Assembly (NCBI GenBank): GCA_937915775.1
Contig: CALGGQ010000045.1
Coordinates: 1-40,189 of the forward strand
Direction of reading: 5' to 3'
Source: an uncultured Clostridia bacterium
GTDB taxonomy: Bacteria; Bacillota; Clostridia; Oscillospirales; Acutalibacteraceae
Length of the DNA stretch: 40,189 nt
This document shows, piece by piece, positions 8,217 through 16,956 of this stretch. A model generated the notes under the pieces. The model was not told where the DNA came from. It ran no database searches and saw only the letters and a program-made list of their open reading frames with translations. Made by a program: the position numbers and the translations under genes. Every line of letters starts with the position of its first letter. The first letter of the stretch is position 1.

Positions 8217-10229
8217 TTATCCTCTTTCTGTATTCATTTGAATATAGTCTAAACCATCTTGAATATATTTTGGCAGTACAATTGTTTCTTCAGAAGTTAT
8301 TAGTCGATATAATAATTCATTCGCTAAATTGCTTTTGCTGTTTGATAAAACAGATTGCCATTTAAATGAATTGGTTTTGTTATATTCTTTTTTTTCGTCT
8401 TCACCAACGATTTCAGAATATTTTCTTGGCTTAATGGACTTTAGGACTTCATTTAGCAAATTACTATTATAATTGGAAAGCACTAGTGCTTCTTCAAAAC
8501 TTGTAGGATAAAATCCATTCTCTTTTTGTTGAAATACTACTTTAATGTTTTCATCTGTTATGTATTCAATATCATTATTCAGTTCATAATTGCCAGAATT
8601 ATAGTATGCTATGGTTTTGTTTGTGGTTTTACGATGTTCTAAGGTGTCTATCTGTGAAAAGCTCTCTTGTTCCACTTTATCTCGTTCTATATCCAAATCA
8701 GTTATGATTAAAACAGGTATATTAAGTAACTTTAAAAGGTTATTATAAACTAACGCATGAGCTCCGTTTATTGACAAAACAGTGATAAATTTTCTTGATA
8801 ATCTCTCGTTTTGCGAGATAAAGTATGGTAGGAGTACGTTTTCTGCAGCTCCTTCAATAAGAATGGCTGCGTCCGCAAAAAACAAATCGGAAGCGTTTAA
8901 AGTAAAATGTTTTTTTATAAACCTAAAGTCGTCGTTTTCTGTGTTGCCATCTTTTGCTACTCTTTTATCGTTCATCGGAACAACTTTAGTATTTGCGCCG
9001 TCGTGAGTAATATAGTTTATACTATTGAAGGTGCCGCCACTATGAATCTTGCTGTTTATAATATGACTTGAATGTGTTGACAAAACAAGCTGAGTGTTTA
9101 AATTTTTATCGTGTTGTTGCAATAAAATGGATATGGCATCGTTAATGTGCTTGATAAACAATTCTTGAAGTTGAGGATGCATATAGGTTTCGGGTTCTTC
9201 TATAGCAATAATATTTATTTTGCTATTAAATGAACTGTCTGGATATTGCTCCATATATTCAACAAGCTTAGATATTATTACCATTAGATTTGTATAACCT
9301 AATCCAAATTGATTTTCAGGTACGAAGTTATTGTTTTCGACATATTCATATTTAGCTATATTGTTAATTATCTTTTCAAATGTCAAATCTGAACGAAGTT
9401 TGACGGATATCCCTTCATCAACAATTTTTGTAAGGGTTTTATTGATTCCTTCTGTATGATTTTTATTAAAATCTCTTTCTAAATCAGAGTTGATTTTTTC
9501 AATACTCTCTAAAGTAGATGTCGTATCGTATGGATTTTCAGATTTATTTCGAGCTAATATGATTTTATTAAATGATTTTGAAAGACAATCATCAGTTGTA
9601 ATTTTATTTGCTTGTATTTTAAAGAAGTCAATTAGATTAGTCAGTTTAAAATCTTTGATAACGGCATCATTTTCGTTAAGGTATAATAATTGAAAACTTG
9701 AGCTGTTAACTAGTTTTTGTAACTTATAAAAGTATAAAGGATATTCTTCTTCGTTGTAGTTTTCAGGATTTATCAATGCTTTAACAGCTGACCTGAACAC
9801 TTCTGCTTCTTTAAGTTCGTATCTTATCCAAAAATGTATTTCTGTTGCAGTATGACTGATTGACATAAATGGAGCAATATTTACAATGTAGTCTTCTTTG
9901 CTTTTATCAAGACCTATTGTAAATTCGAACTCAAGATATGGAATTGCATCATAATTACCTTCTTTATACTTGTTTATTAGTTCTTTAATAAATCCATAGT
10001 TAAAATCATCAAAAGAAAAATGAACTTTCTCATTTGTAAGTATGTCCAATGCTTCAATGATTGTTGTTTTTCCAGAATTGTTTTTTCCAACCAATAAAGT
10101 GGTTGTTGACGCAATGTTTATATTACCTGAATCATCTCTTTTTATGCCTTGAGAATCTGTGAATTCTACTTCATTATTTTCATTTAAGAATTTTCTAAAA
10201 TTAGTGAGTTTTATTTTTTTTAAATACAT
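8217..10229 (-). CDS. OLD-family ATP-dependent nuclease with TOPRIM domain, GajA-like
   Basis: From the ATG at 10229 the protein is 670 residues. An SMC/OLD-type ABC ATPase head opens with MYLKKIKLTNFRKF, Walker A LVGKNNSGKTT (about 44-54), Walker B IIAIEEPETYMHPQ (about 337-350) and the LVLSTHSSHI switch (about 379-388). A TOPRIM nuclease domain follows, with ILIEGAAENVLLPYF (about 455-469) and the metal-binding ITDLD (about 506-510). Family members nick or cut DNA, gated by nucleotide binding, and in Gabija they act against phage DNA with a UvrD-like partner, which is the next gene here. An ATG at 10268 is in frame, but AGGAG lies seven bases before 10229 and the family start is the YLKKIKLTNFR segment, so 10229 is preferred. 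A small unknown gene lies 28 bp upstream. Confidence 0.87.
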   Translation of the reverse strand: MYLKKIKLTNFRKFLNENNEVEFTDSQGIKRDDSGNINIASTTTLLVGKNNSGKTTIIEALDILTNEKVHFSFDDFNYGFIKELINKYKEGNYDAIPYLEFEFTIGLDKSKEDYIVNIAPFMSISHTATEIHFWIRYELKEAEVFRSAVKALINPENYNEEEYPLYFYKLQKLVNSSSFQLLYLNENDAVIKDFKLTNLIDFFKIQANKITTDDCLSKSFNKIILARNKSENPYDTTSTLESIEKINSDLERDFNKNHTEGINKTLTKIVDEGISVKLRSDLTFEKIINNIAKYEYVENNNFVPENQFGLGYTNLMVIISKLVEYMEQYPDSSFNSKINIIAIEEPETYMHPQLQELFIKHINDAISILLQQHDKNLNTQLVLSTHSSHIINSKIHSGGTFNSINYITHDGANTKVVPMNDKRVAKDGNTENDDFRFIKKHFTLNASDLFFADAAILIEGAAENVLLPYFISQNERLSRKFITVLSINGAHALVYNNLLKLLNIPVLIITDLDIERDKVEQESFSQIDTLEHRKTTNKTIAYYNSGNYELNNDIEYITDENIKVVFQQKENGFYPTSFEEALVLSNYNSNLLNEVLKSIKPRKYSEIVGEDEKKEYNKTNSFKWQSVLSNSKSNLANELLYRLITSEETIVLPKYIQDGLDYIQMNTERG

Positions 10230-10257
10230 CTTTTGTCTCCTGATATTTGTTTTACTA

Positions 10258-10707
10258 TTATAATACATTATTATGAATCAACGTATAATACCGATTATAT
10301 ACATCCTTATTAATTTCCTTCATTACGGTGCTATCACCAAACGGTTTTCCTTTATTGCAGCCATCTTTAAAAGCGCCTCCAAGTATGTACTCTCCTATAT
10401 CCCCATTAAATGCGCAGTCAATACTAATCGGGCTATCCCATTGGTCACCATTCAAGGAATAAATATATAATATAGTTACAATATTCTTTTCTAATTCAGT
10501 TTTTGGAGCTTTATTATTTAATGATTTTTTAATAGCTGTATTGAATTCAGAAAACTTTTCATTAACAATATCCTTTACTTTATCGTATAAATTCATATTC
10601 ATATCTATCATCAAACTATGTGAATCTTCTATAATGGAAGTATCTCGATAAGTGTATCTGGCGTATGATAATGCCAATAAATCATCTCTCAAAAAGTCGG
10701 CAAGCAT
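10258..10707 (-). CDS. Small unknown protein, first gene of the OLD/UvrD operon
   Basis: I do not recognise this 149-residue protein. It is predominantly helical (LADFLRDDLLALSYARYTYRD at the N-terminus, VKDIVNEKFSEFNTAIKKSL in the middle), followed by a Gly/Asp-rich region (CAFNGDIGEYILGGAFKDG), and has no signal peptide or membrane segment. It is first in an operon with the OLD nuclease and UvrD-like helicase, has an AGAGG ribosome site and a near-consensus promoter. It could be a third component of the system, for example a regulator, a sensor or a toxin-neutralising subunit. Canonical Gabija has only two genes. Confidence 0.7.
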   Translation of the reverse strand: MLADFLRDDLLALSYARYTYRDTSIIEDSHSLMIDMNMNLYDKVKDIVNEKFSEFNTAIKKSLNNKAPKTELEKNIVTILYIYSLNGDQWDSPISIDCAFNGDIGEYILGGAFKDGCNKGKPFGDSTVMKEINKDVYNRYYTLIHNNVL

Positions 10708-10742
10708 CTTTAATCCTCTTTTCTCTTCTTTTAATAATTGTT

Positions 10743-10771
10743 ATTATAACATATTTTTTCCAATGTGTCAT
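10743..10771 (-). promoter_or_regulatory. Sigma-A-type promoter of the small protein/OLD/UvrD operon
   Basis: On the minus strand, ATGACA (-35, 10766-10771) and a perfect TATAAT (-10, 10743-10748) are separated by exactly 17 bp, about 36 bp upstream of the ATG at 10707. Confidence 0.8.
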
Positions 10772-10810
10772 TAGTCGGCAGGTTAAAAACATGTTGCTGA
10801 TCGCTTTCAT

Positions 10811-10855
10811 TGTTAAAAGACGGAAAGAGCCGCAAAAACTCTTTCCGTCGAGTTT
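10811..10855 (-). terminator. Intrinsic terminator of the conjugation operon
   Basis: A perfect 11-bp stem, GACGGAAAGAG (10819-10829) with CTCTTTCCGTC (10839-10849), lies just past the stop of the last conjugation gene. On the minus strand it is followed by TCTTTTAACA, a U-rich tract. The AGTTTTATT on the other side may give weak activity on the plus strand. Confidence 0.85.
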
Positions 10856-10857
10856 TA

Positions 10858-12615
10858 TTAAATAAGCCCACCGACAGAATTGTATTTTGGGTTTCCCGAA
10901 AGGTTAATACCTTGCTCCCAACCCCAACAAACGCCTTTGTATTTGCGCACCCAATCTGAGAGTGTTTCCACTTTAACGCCGCCAATGTTGTGAGCTACCA
11001 TACCGTTTCCAATATAGATGCCGACGTGTCCCCATTGTGATGAGGAATAGCCGTATACTGCCGCACCCACTTGGATTTGCGACCAGTCTTTTGATACACC
11101 CCATTTTCTGCCGGCGTCCACCGCCGAGGCTGCGTGACCTCTGCTACCGACAGCAATCTGTAGAACATCAGCAACCCACGCCTGACAATATCCTTTATTG
11201 GCAGGAACACCGTATTGAGCAGAGTGAGTTGCAACGGTTACAACCTTTTTCTGTATCTCTGCTGCGGTTTCATCAGTAAAAGTGATATCCGATATATCAA
11301 TTGTCTGTAATGATTGCATACCGAATATCAAGCCGTTCCATAATTGGTCGTTCTTTGAGTCCGTAAGGTCATAGTACAATTTCTTTTGTTCCTCAGTGAA
11401 GCCATACTCTGTTAGCATATCATTTGCCGTCTTTGGAGTGATAGTAATTGTGAGTATGGTTTTTGTTGTTTGCGTAATGGTTTGTACTGTATTGCCTTCC
11501 TCGTCTGTTGTTTCTTCAACCTTTTCTTCAACAACAGTTTCTGTGCTTGAAGTAATGGTATTCATATCCCAAAAGATGTCAGATATAATTTGCTTCTTGT
11601 TTTCATCAATCGTAGCGATTTCCTGCGGATTGGAGGAATCTGTATTCGTTTTGATAGCATAAATTGCAATAATATCCTTCCAATCAGCCTGATAGCCGGT
11701 AATGTTTACCTCGTCATAGGTTCCTTTGTTTTTCTCAGCATCAATGGTATCAAGTAACTCAATGTTGAGTTCCTGAACAACGCTTGACATTGTAATGCCT
11801 GTTCCTGAGTCCTCTGACGAAAAGAAAATACCATAGGTTGAAGCCACTAACCCAGCGATTAGAGCAACAACAGCAATCACCAAAAGTACAATCCAGCCGC
11901 CTTCGGCAATCGCCGCAATCAGTTCTTCAATTGCCTTTGCCGCAACCTTTCCTGCAGCAACAGCCGCTTTCATCGCAGCCTTTAGAGCCGCAGCAGAGGC
12001 TTTTAATGTTTCACGAGCGAGCATTTCTGCTTTTTTAGCTGATTCGGCTGTAACCTTTGTGGCTTTGGCAGTTCCTTTTGCAGTAGTTTCAACCGTCTTT
12101 ATGGTTGCTTTTGTGCCAACTTCTGCCGATTTAATTTCCGTCTTCGCCGCTTTGATTGTGGTTTCTTTGACCACTTTCTCCGTGCCTTTCTGCACCGTCT
12201 TGGTAGCCGTCTTGATATCATGACGGGTTTGGTCGGCGGTTTTAATGGTTCTCTTGACATTTTCTCTTGCCTCCTTGTATGCTTTTTTCTCTGTCTCAAA
12301 AACCTCTTTTTGCAATTCATATTTCTGATGTGCAATCTGTCTGCGCTGATTATTTCTCTTGATGCGTTCAGGCGCTCTCTTAATGGCTTCGGTTGCCTGA
12401 TGTCCCGCTTCATAAGCAACAGCCGTGCTTGCACCTTCCACCTTTGAAGAAGCATAAGAGCTAACATTCTCCTGATTGTCATTCTTAACTGCTTCCTTGC
12501 CTTCCTCTTTGATTTTAATGGTGGTATCCTTTATGCGTTCAACACCTACGGCTGCTTTATCAACGGTTTTAATGCCGCCTTTAACGACATCAACAGTTTT
12601 AATATCTTTTGCCAT
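10858..12615 (-). CDS. CHAP/NlpC-type peptidoglycan hydrolase of the conjugation machine (CD1108-like)
   Basis: This 585-residue protein has a very Lys/Ala/Thr-rich helical N-terminal half (about 1-230, with repeated T-V-x-K-A and K-A-A-K units), a transmembrane segment at about 236-262 (GGWIVLLVIAVVALIAGLVA), a linker, and a C-terminal Cys/His hydrolase domain (about 460-570). That domain has GYCQAWVADV (Cys near 476) and WGHVGIYIGNG (His near 529). It probably opens the cell wall for the transfer channel, as VirB1/Orf14-type proteins do. The first half would stay inside the cell and the enzyme outside. It is the last gene before the terminator. GAGGT five bases before the ATG supports the start, and the sortase gene ends 3 bp upstream. 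Confidence 0.85.
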   Translation of the reverse strand: MAKDIKTVDVVKGGIKTVDKAAVGVERIKDTTIKIKEEGKEAVKNDNQENVSSYASSKVEGASTAVAYEAGHQATEAIKRAPERIKRNNQRRQIAHQKYELQKEVFETEKKAYKEARENVKRTIKTADQTRHDIKTATKTVQKGTEKVVKETTIKAAKTEIKSAEVGTKATIKTVETTAKGTAKATKVTAESAKKAEMLARETLKASAAALKAAMKAAVAAGKVAAKAIEELIAAIAEGGWIVLLVIAVVALIAGLVASTYGIFFSSEDSGTGITMSSVVQELNIELLDTIDAEKNKGTYDEVNITGYQADWKDIIAIYAIKTNTDSSNPQEIATIDENKKQIISDIFWDMNTITSSTETVVEEKVEETTDEEGNTVQTITQTTKTILTITITPKTANDMLTEYGFTEEQKKLYYDLTDSKNDQLWNGLIFGMQSLQTIDISDITFTDETAAEIQKKVVTVATHSAQYGVPANKGYCQAWVADVLQIAVGSRGHAASAVDAGRKWGVSKDWSQIQVGAAVYGYSSSQWGHVGIYIGNGMVAHNIGGVKVETLSDWVRKYKGVCWGWEQGINLSGNPKYNSVGGLI

Positions 12616-12618
12616 AGT

Positions 12619-13329
12619 TCACCTCATTTTCCTTGCAACAATGACGAAGCGACCATTGTATCGAGAGTATTCACAGGTTGAAAGCGTAATAAGGTTATCG
12701 CTGTAATTGATTTCTGTTCCTGTGTCATATAGGGACAGTTTCTTACAGCCCTCGTTAAACTTGTTGAACTGTTCCTCGGTTAAAAAGCCGTCATAGGAAT
12801 AATAATCAAAGCCGTATTCAGAGTAGGCAACGGTTTTGAAAGCATAAACAACCTCATAATCAGCAACCTCAAAAGGCGTGTTGAAATGCACAATCTTGTG
12901 TTTTTCATAGAAGTCCTTATCGGCGTACTTAGTTAAATCGTGAAACATCGTATCGGTTTTCATATTGTGACCGTAAATTAGGATGTTATCTCTGTTGTAT
13001 TCGCTGTTCTCCGAGATATACGGCGTACCGCTTCTTGAATATTCCTTTTGAAAGTTATGGCGCAAATAGAAATCGTTGCAGTAACGCATAACAGGATAAT
13101 CAATATGGGTATCGTCAATCTTAATCCAACCGAAAAAATCTGCGTTCTGTTCCAGTAGTGCCTGGTACTGTTCGCAGAGATTGTCGGTATCATCGGTTTC
13201 TTCGGTAAGGATATAGAATTTCTGTTCTTCTATTTCGCTTTCAATATGCGGTGTCGCTATCTTTGCCATACAGAAGGCAAATGCGCCGAGAAGCACAAAC
13301 AATACCGCAATTTTTAACACTTTCTTCAT
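12619..13329 (-). CDS. srtB: Class B sortase
   Basis: This 236-residue protein has an N-terminal signal anchor (VLKIAVLFVLLGAFAFCMA) and the class B sortase catalytic set: ILIYGHNMK (His121), ITLSTCEYS (Cys219) and the Arg of NGRFVIVARK near the C-terminus. Sortases cleave a sorting motif on a secreted protein and join it to peptidoglycan. Clostridial SrtB enzymes are known to accept (S/P)PxTG-like motifs, and the element encodes a surface protein ending in TPKTG (37,941-40,189), which I infer to be a substrate. The gene lies between the VirB4 and hydrolase genes, with GGAGC upstream of its ATG. Confidence 0.9.
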   Translation of the reverse strand: MKKVLKIAVLFVLLGAFAFCMAKIATPHIESEIEEQKFYILTEETDDTDNLCEQYQALLEQNADFFGWIKIDDTHIDYPVMRYCNDFYLRHNFQKEYSRSGTPYISENSEYNRDNILIYGHNMKTDTMFHDLTKYADKDFYEKHKIVHFNTPFEVADYEVVYAFKTVAYSEYGFDYYSYDGFLTEEQFNKFNEGCKKLSLYDTGTEINYSDNLITLSTCEYSRYNGRFVIVARKMR

Positions 13330-13352
13330 TGGTCGCTCCTTTCATAAGCAAA

Positions 13353-13371
13353 GCGAGGGATTAACCCTCGC
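13353..13371 (-). other. Stem-loop at the VirB4 stop codon
   Basis: GCGAGGG / CCCTCGC forms a perfect 7-bp GC-rich stem whose loop contains the VirB4 TAA stop. It is followed on the minus strand by TTTGC, too short a U-run for a strong terminator. It may lower read-through into, or set mRNA stability for, the sortase gene. Confidence 0.5.
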
Positions 13372-15691
13372 CCGGCTTTGTTGTCATAAGTTTGTATAGT
13401 GAATTTCGTGGGAATTTGTTTTCAAACGGAACGAGTGACGGACCGATTTTAAGTAGTCCGTGTCCTGCGTCCACATTGGTGATATACTTTGACTCTTCTT
13501 CAGAGATGTTCAGCAGTTTACCGAGTTCAATTCTGTCCGTTGCCGCCTGATTAAGCATAACAATAAATTCAGAGTTAGAAAGCATTGTTCTTGCCGTGTG
13601 CGATTGGAGTAAGTCCTCAACATTCTGCGTAATACCTGTCGCAAGTGCGCCGTACTTACGGACACGCTTCCAAAGGGTAAAAAGGAAGTTTGCAGAGTAT
13701 TCGTTTGCAAAGAGAAGATAAATCTCATCAATGAAAATATAGGTCTTTCTGCCTCTTGCTCTGTTGGCAACAACACGGTTAAAAATACTGTCAAGGACAA
13801 CGAGCATACCGATGGACATTAACTGCTTACCGAGATCAAGAATGTCATAGCAGATAAGACGGCTATTTGTGTCAACATTGGTATCCTTTGCAAAGGTGTT
13901 AAGAGAGCCGTTTGTGAAAAGTTCAAGGGATAACGCCATATCCTGCGCTTCAAGCTCAGGCTGCTTTAACAGTTCCTCTCTGAAATCTTTAAGGGTAGGC
14001 GTTTTACCCGTGTAACCTCTTGCGATATAGTCACGGTAAACATTCCTTGCACAACGGTCAATAATTGACCTCTGACTTGCTGCAACGCCTGTACCACCCA
14101 TAAGCAACTCGCAAAGGGACATAATAAACTCTGATTTGAGAACAATCGGGTCAGCGCCGTCAACATCGGTGTAGTCCTCATTCATATCCATAGCGTTGAT
14201 ATGCGTGTTAGAGGTTGCGGAAATCTTGATAACCTCGCCTCCGAGCGCCTTTGTAAGCGGCGAATACTCTCTTTCAGGGTCAATGATAATCACATCGGCA
14301 TCTGTGGCAAGAATCTGATTGACAATCTCACCCTTTGCAGCGAAGGATTTACCTCCGCCCGGTACACCGAGAATAAAGGAGTTACCATTGAGCAGTTCGT
14401 TTCTGTTGACAAGAATCAGGTTTTTTGAAATCGGATTTAAGCCGTAATATACGCCCTTGTTGTGCTGAATATCCTGCACCTTAAACGGCATAAATACGGC
14501 AAGCGATTCTGTTGTAAGCGTTCTGAGTGTTTCAATCTCTCTGACACCGAAGGGTAACACCGTTCTCAAGCCGTCATACTGCTGAAATGTGAGTTTACCC
14601 ATCTGACAACGTTTTGACTGTGCTGTTCTGATAACGGTATCGGTATCCACATTAAGCTGCTCAATCGTATTTGCCGTAATTACCATTGTAAGCACACAGA
14701 AGAACATTCTCTGGTCACGCTCCTGAAGGTCGTGCAGAAGTTCCTCCTGTTCTTTCTTTCTCTGCTGCATATCGTAAGGAACATCAGCGCCGTAGTTACC
14801 GTTAGAGCTTTGCTTGCGCTTCCAGTTGGTAATTTCAGTATTGATACCGAGTAAAGTGTTCTCAACCTGCTTGATACCTTCGTGCGTGGGAATAGGAACG
14901 ATGTCAATAGAGAGCATTAAGTCATTGTTGAGTGCGGTTAAATCGGAAATAAAGTCATCGGGAATGGCCGAGGCATATTCACGAAGAAAAAGCACTCTTG
15001 CATACTTGTCGCCAATGCGGATGTGGTCCCTTTTGAATTCCATTGAATCGGGACAGATTGCGTCTTTAAAGGAGTGTCCCTTTTTCTTGTAGGCATCAAA
15101 ATCAAAGGAAAACGCTTCTTCGTTTTCAGTTCTGTAAAAATCGTGAATAACATGGAGCTTTTCTTCTGCGTCCAAATCACGAAGCTTACTGCCTACCTTC
15201 TTGAGCCTTGCAGAATACTCGGTTTCAATATCGGAAAAATACTTTTTTGCTTCCTCCAGCGTATTCTTAACCACCGTTACGGTTAAATATTTTTCCTGCA
15301 CGATTGAATTAGCGCCGGAAGCCTTATCAAGCAGCATTTGATTGTATTCCTTTCTATAACCATCAAGGTTATCCTGATTGTACGGAATCATCATTGTCTG
15401 TTCAAAATCGACCTTGTTAATTCTACGGTTGTAAATGGTCAGTTTTGTTGTGGCGTCATCATCATAGGTGTTAAGCAGTTCGGAATATCCGAGGAAGATA
15501 GCTTCCTGATCCTCTCGGCTTGCAACGGAATAGTTCACATCCGTAAAAGCAAAGGTTTTGGAATATCTGTTTTCCCCTACAAGAAAAATGCCATCCTTGT
15601 AGATTTCTCTGACAGGGATGGTATCCTGAACGCTTCTCGGCACAACAAACTTTGTCTTATCTCTTTTTAGAATTTTTCTTAGAGTGAACAT
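13361..15691 (-). CDS. VirB4/TraE-like conjugation ATPase
   Basis: From the ATG at 15691 the protein is 776 residues, normal for VirB4-type ATPases of Firmicute ICEs. It has Walker A FILGVPGGGKSFAAK (about 438-452), VIIIDPEREYSPL, Walker B TYIFIDEIYLLFA (about 649-661) and GITQNVEDLL. It powers assembly of the type IV secretion channel at the inner membrane face. An in-frame ATG at 15733 lacks a ribosome site. The one at 15691 has GAGG nine bases upstream and gives the usual MFTLRKILKRDK start. The gene overlaps the end of the PrgI gene by 35 bp, indicating coupling. Confidence 0.92.
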   Translation of the reverse strand: MFTLRKILKRDKTKFVVPRSVQDTIPVREIYKDGIFLVGENRYSKTFAFTDVNYSVASREDQEAIFLGYSELLNTYDDDATTKLTIYNRRINKVDFEQTMMIPYNQDNLDGYRKEYNQMLLDKASGANSIVQEKYLTVTVVKNTLEEAKKYFSDIETEYSARLKKVGSKLRDLDAEEKLHVIHDFYRTENEEAFSFDFDAYKKKGHSFKDAICPDSMEFKRDHIRIGDKYARVLFLREYASAIPDDFISDLTALNNDLMLSIDIVPIPTHEGIKQVENTLLGINTEITNWKRKQSSNGNYGADVPYDMQQRKKEQEELLHDLQERDQRMFFCVLTMVITANTIEQLNVDTDTVIRTAQSKRCQMGKLTFQQYDGLRTVLPFGVREIETLRTLTTESLAVFMPFKVQDIQHNKGVYYGLNPISKNLILVNRNELLNGNSFILGVPGGGKSFAAKGEIVNQILATDADVIIIDPEREYSPLTKALGGEVIKISATSNTHINAMDMNEDYTDVDGADPIVLKSEFIMSLCELLMGGTGVAASQRSIIDRCARNVYRDYIARGYTGKTPTLKDFREELLKQPELEAQDMALSLELFTNGSLNTFAKDTNVDTNSRLICYDILDLGKQLMSIGMLVVLDSIFNRVVANRARGRKTYIFIDEIYLLFANEYSANFLFTLWKRVRKYGALATGITQNVEDLLQSHTARTMLSNSEFIVMLNQAATDRIELGKLLNISEEESKYITNVDAGHGLLKIGPSLVPFENKFPRNSLYKLMTTKPGEG

Positions 15692-16046
15692 TCTTTTTGC
15701 CTCGCTTTCCTGAAGTTTTGTTGCTTTCATCAAGCATTGAATAATATTTGTTTTCGCCCTTGTATTTCAGCTCGGCAGGCATAATGAATTCTGACTTGAT
15801 ATATGCCCAAACAAACTTTTCAGCCGTCATTCCGTTGTACTTAACGAAGCCGAGAACGGCAAAAGGTGCTGCGAGCAGAATACAGAGCCAAGATAATGTT
15901 TCTGTACCAAGTCTGTCACGAAGCAGAAAGTACGAGCCTACTGCTACGCCGATAGCAAGGGCAGAAAAAATGAGCTGACGCAGGTTCAGCCCAAAGAAAA
16001 TGGATTCGCTGTAATCACGAAACTCCTTGTTTACTTGTACTTGCAT
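15657..16046 (-). CDS. PrgI family membrane protein (VirB3-like)
   Basis: This 129-residue protein opens with MQVQVNKEFRDYSESIFFGLNLRQLIF, the hallmark of the PrgI family, followed by two adjacent membrane segments (about 25-75) and a basic, Lys/Asn-rich tail. PrgI proteins sit next to VirB4 in Gram-positive transfer systems and are thought to correspond to VirB3. The ATG has GGAGG eight bases upstream. The gene overlaps the 5' end of the VirB4 gene. Confidence 0.88.
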   Translation of the reverse strand: MQVQVNKEFRDYSESIFFGLNLRQLIFSALAIGVAVGSYFLLRDRLGTETLSWLCILLAAPFAVLGFVKYNGMTAEKFVWAYIKSEFIMPAELKYKGENKYYSMLDESNKTSGKRGKKNVHSKKNSKKR

Positions 16047-16064
16047 AGTAGTTTTCCTCCTAAG

Positions 16065-16898
16065 TTATAATCCCATCATTTCGTGGATAATTCTGTCTGA
16101 CATCTTTACTGCGCCAACGAGAACAAGTAAGTTAAATACAAGTTCACCGATATATTTCCATACCATTGTTACGGCTTCTACGCTTGTATCCACCTCCGGC
16201 GGTGATGAAGCATAGACGGAAAAGATAACGCAGGCAAGAACAATAATGCCGCCTTCAAGAAGAACGGCGCAGTAACTCTTTAAGAATGATTTGCCTACGC
16301 TCTGAGTAGGCTCACCTGCAAAGGTTGAAAGCGGAATCGGAGCCATAGCCGTATACATATACAGTTTGAAAAATCTGCCGTAAACCGTGAGTATCATAAT
16401 AAAGGCAAGAACGGTAACAAATAGTCCGCCGATCAAGGTTACTGCCCATAGCGGTATACTCTCAAAAAAGCCGCAGGCTTCTATGGCTGTTTTCATTTCA
16501 TCCGGTATCGTAGCGCTTCCGCTTTTTGATACGCCTGATGTTGTCATAATGGTTGAAATAACGCCTTGCGATATTTTGAATAGTGACAACATTAAATCCA
16601 TACCGTAGGTTACAACGATTTTTGCTATGGCAAACCGTATAAATAGTTTTAGTGCGTGTTCAGGGCGCTTTACCTCTGCAAAAGAGCCACAGGTTTTTAC
16701 AACGCCGATTACGAAGAACAGCACAAGCAAGCCAAGTCCGATTGCCTCCATTGCGCCGTTAATATCAACGATAACGTCCCATATCCTTCCGCCTTTGAAG
16801 TTTTGCGGTGAAGTCGTCAGCAAACCCCACATTTCGTTAAACTTTTCATTCAATGTGTCAAGTGTGTTTTCAAGGTTATCAACAACCCAATTTGCCAA
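16065..16898 (-). CDS. VirB6/TrbL-like multi-spanning conjugation protein
   Basis: The product (277 residues from a TTG at 16898) starts MANWVVDNLENTLDTLNEKF and has six or so hydrophobic segments, including LGLLVLFFVIGVVKTCG, LIGGLFVTVLAFIMILTVYGRFF and VLLEGGIIVLACVIFSVYA. This matches the VirB6/TrbL-like inner-membrane channel proteins in Firmicute ICEs. A GTG at 16907 is in frame but directly abuts the GGAGG. The TTG has the normal eight-base spacing and is preferred. It lies between the pilin-like and PrgI genes. Confidence 0.85.
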   Translation of the reverse strand: MANWVVDNLENTLDTLNEKFNEMWGLLTTSPQNFKGGRIWDVIVDINGAMEAIGLGLLVLFFVIGVVKTCGSFAEVKRPEHALKLFIRFAIAKIVVTYGMDLMLSLFKISQGVISTIMTTSGVSKSGSATIPDEMKTAIEACGFFESIPLWAVTLIGGLFVTVLAFIMILTVYGRFFKLYMYTAMAPIPLSTFAGEPTQSVGKSFLKSYCAVLLEGGIIVLACVIFSVYASSPPEVDTSVEAVTMVWKYIGELVFNLLVLVGAVKMSDRIIHEMMGL

Positions 16899-16920
16899 TT
16901 TAGTCACCTCCTGTAATCTC

Positions 16921-16945
16921 GGCAGACACCTTTACGGTGCCTGCC
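16921..16945 (-). other. mRNA stem-loop between pilin-like and VirB6-like genes
   Basis: A 10-bp inverted repeat (16921-16930 with 16936-16945, five-base loop) pairs completely in the minus-strand transcript if one G-U is allowed, but has an A-C mismatch in the plus-strand transcript. No U-tract follows on the minus strand, so it looks like an RNA processing or stability hairpin for the upstream pilin message rather than a terminator. Confidence 0.6.
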
Positions 16946-16956
16946 TTTTTGTGATA

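Noticed and set aside
6150..10707. Assignment of the OLD/UvrD operon to PARIS or a retron-associated system
   Set aside because: No DUF4435 partner, reverse transcriptase or ncRNA is visible; OLD with TOPRIM plus UvrD fits Gabija-like systems better.
10731..10985. 84-codon minus-strand frame overlapping the 3' end of the hydrolase gene
   Set aside because: It overlaps the terminator and the hydrolase C-terminus, has no ribosome site and no family features.
10858..12615. Long plus-strand and off-frame minus-strand frames opposite the hydrolase gene (e.g. Gln/Pro-rich or Arg-rich products)
   Set aside because: They are shadows of the Lys/Ala-rich coding region, lack ribosome sites and have compositionally odd products.
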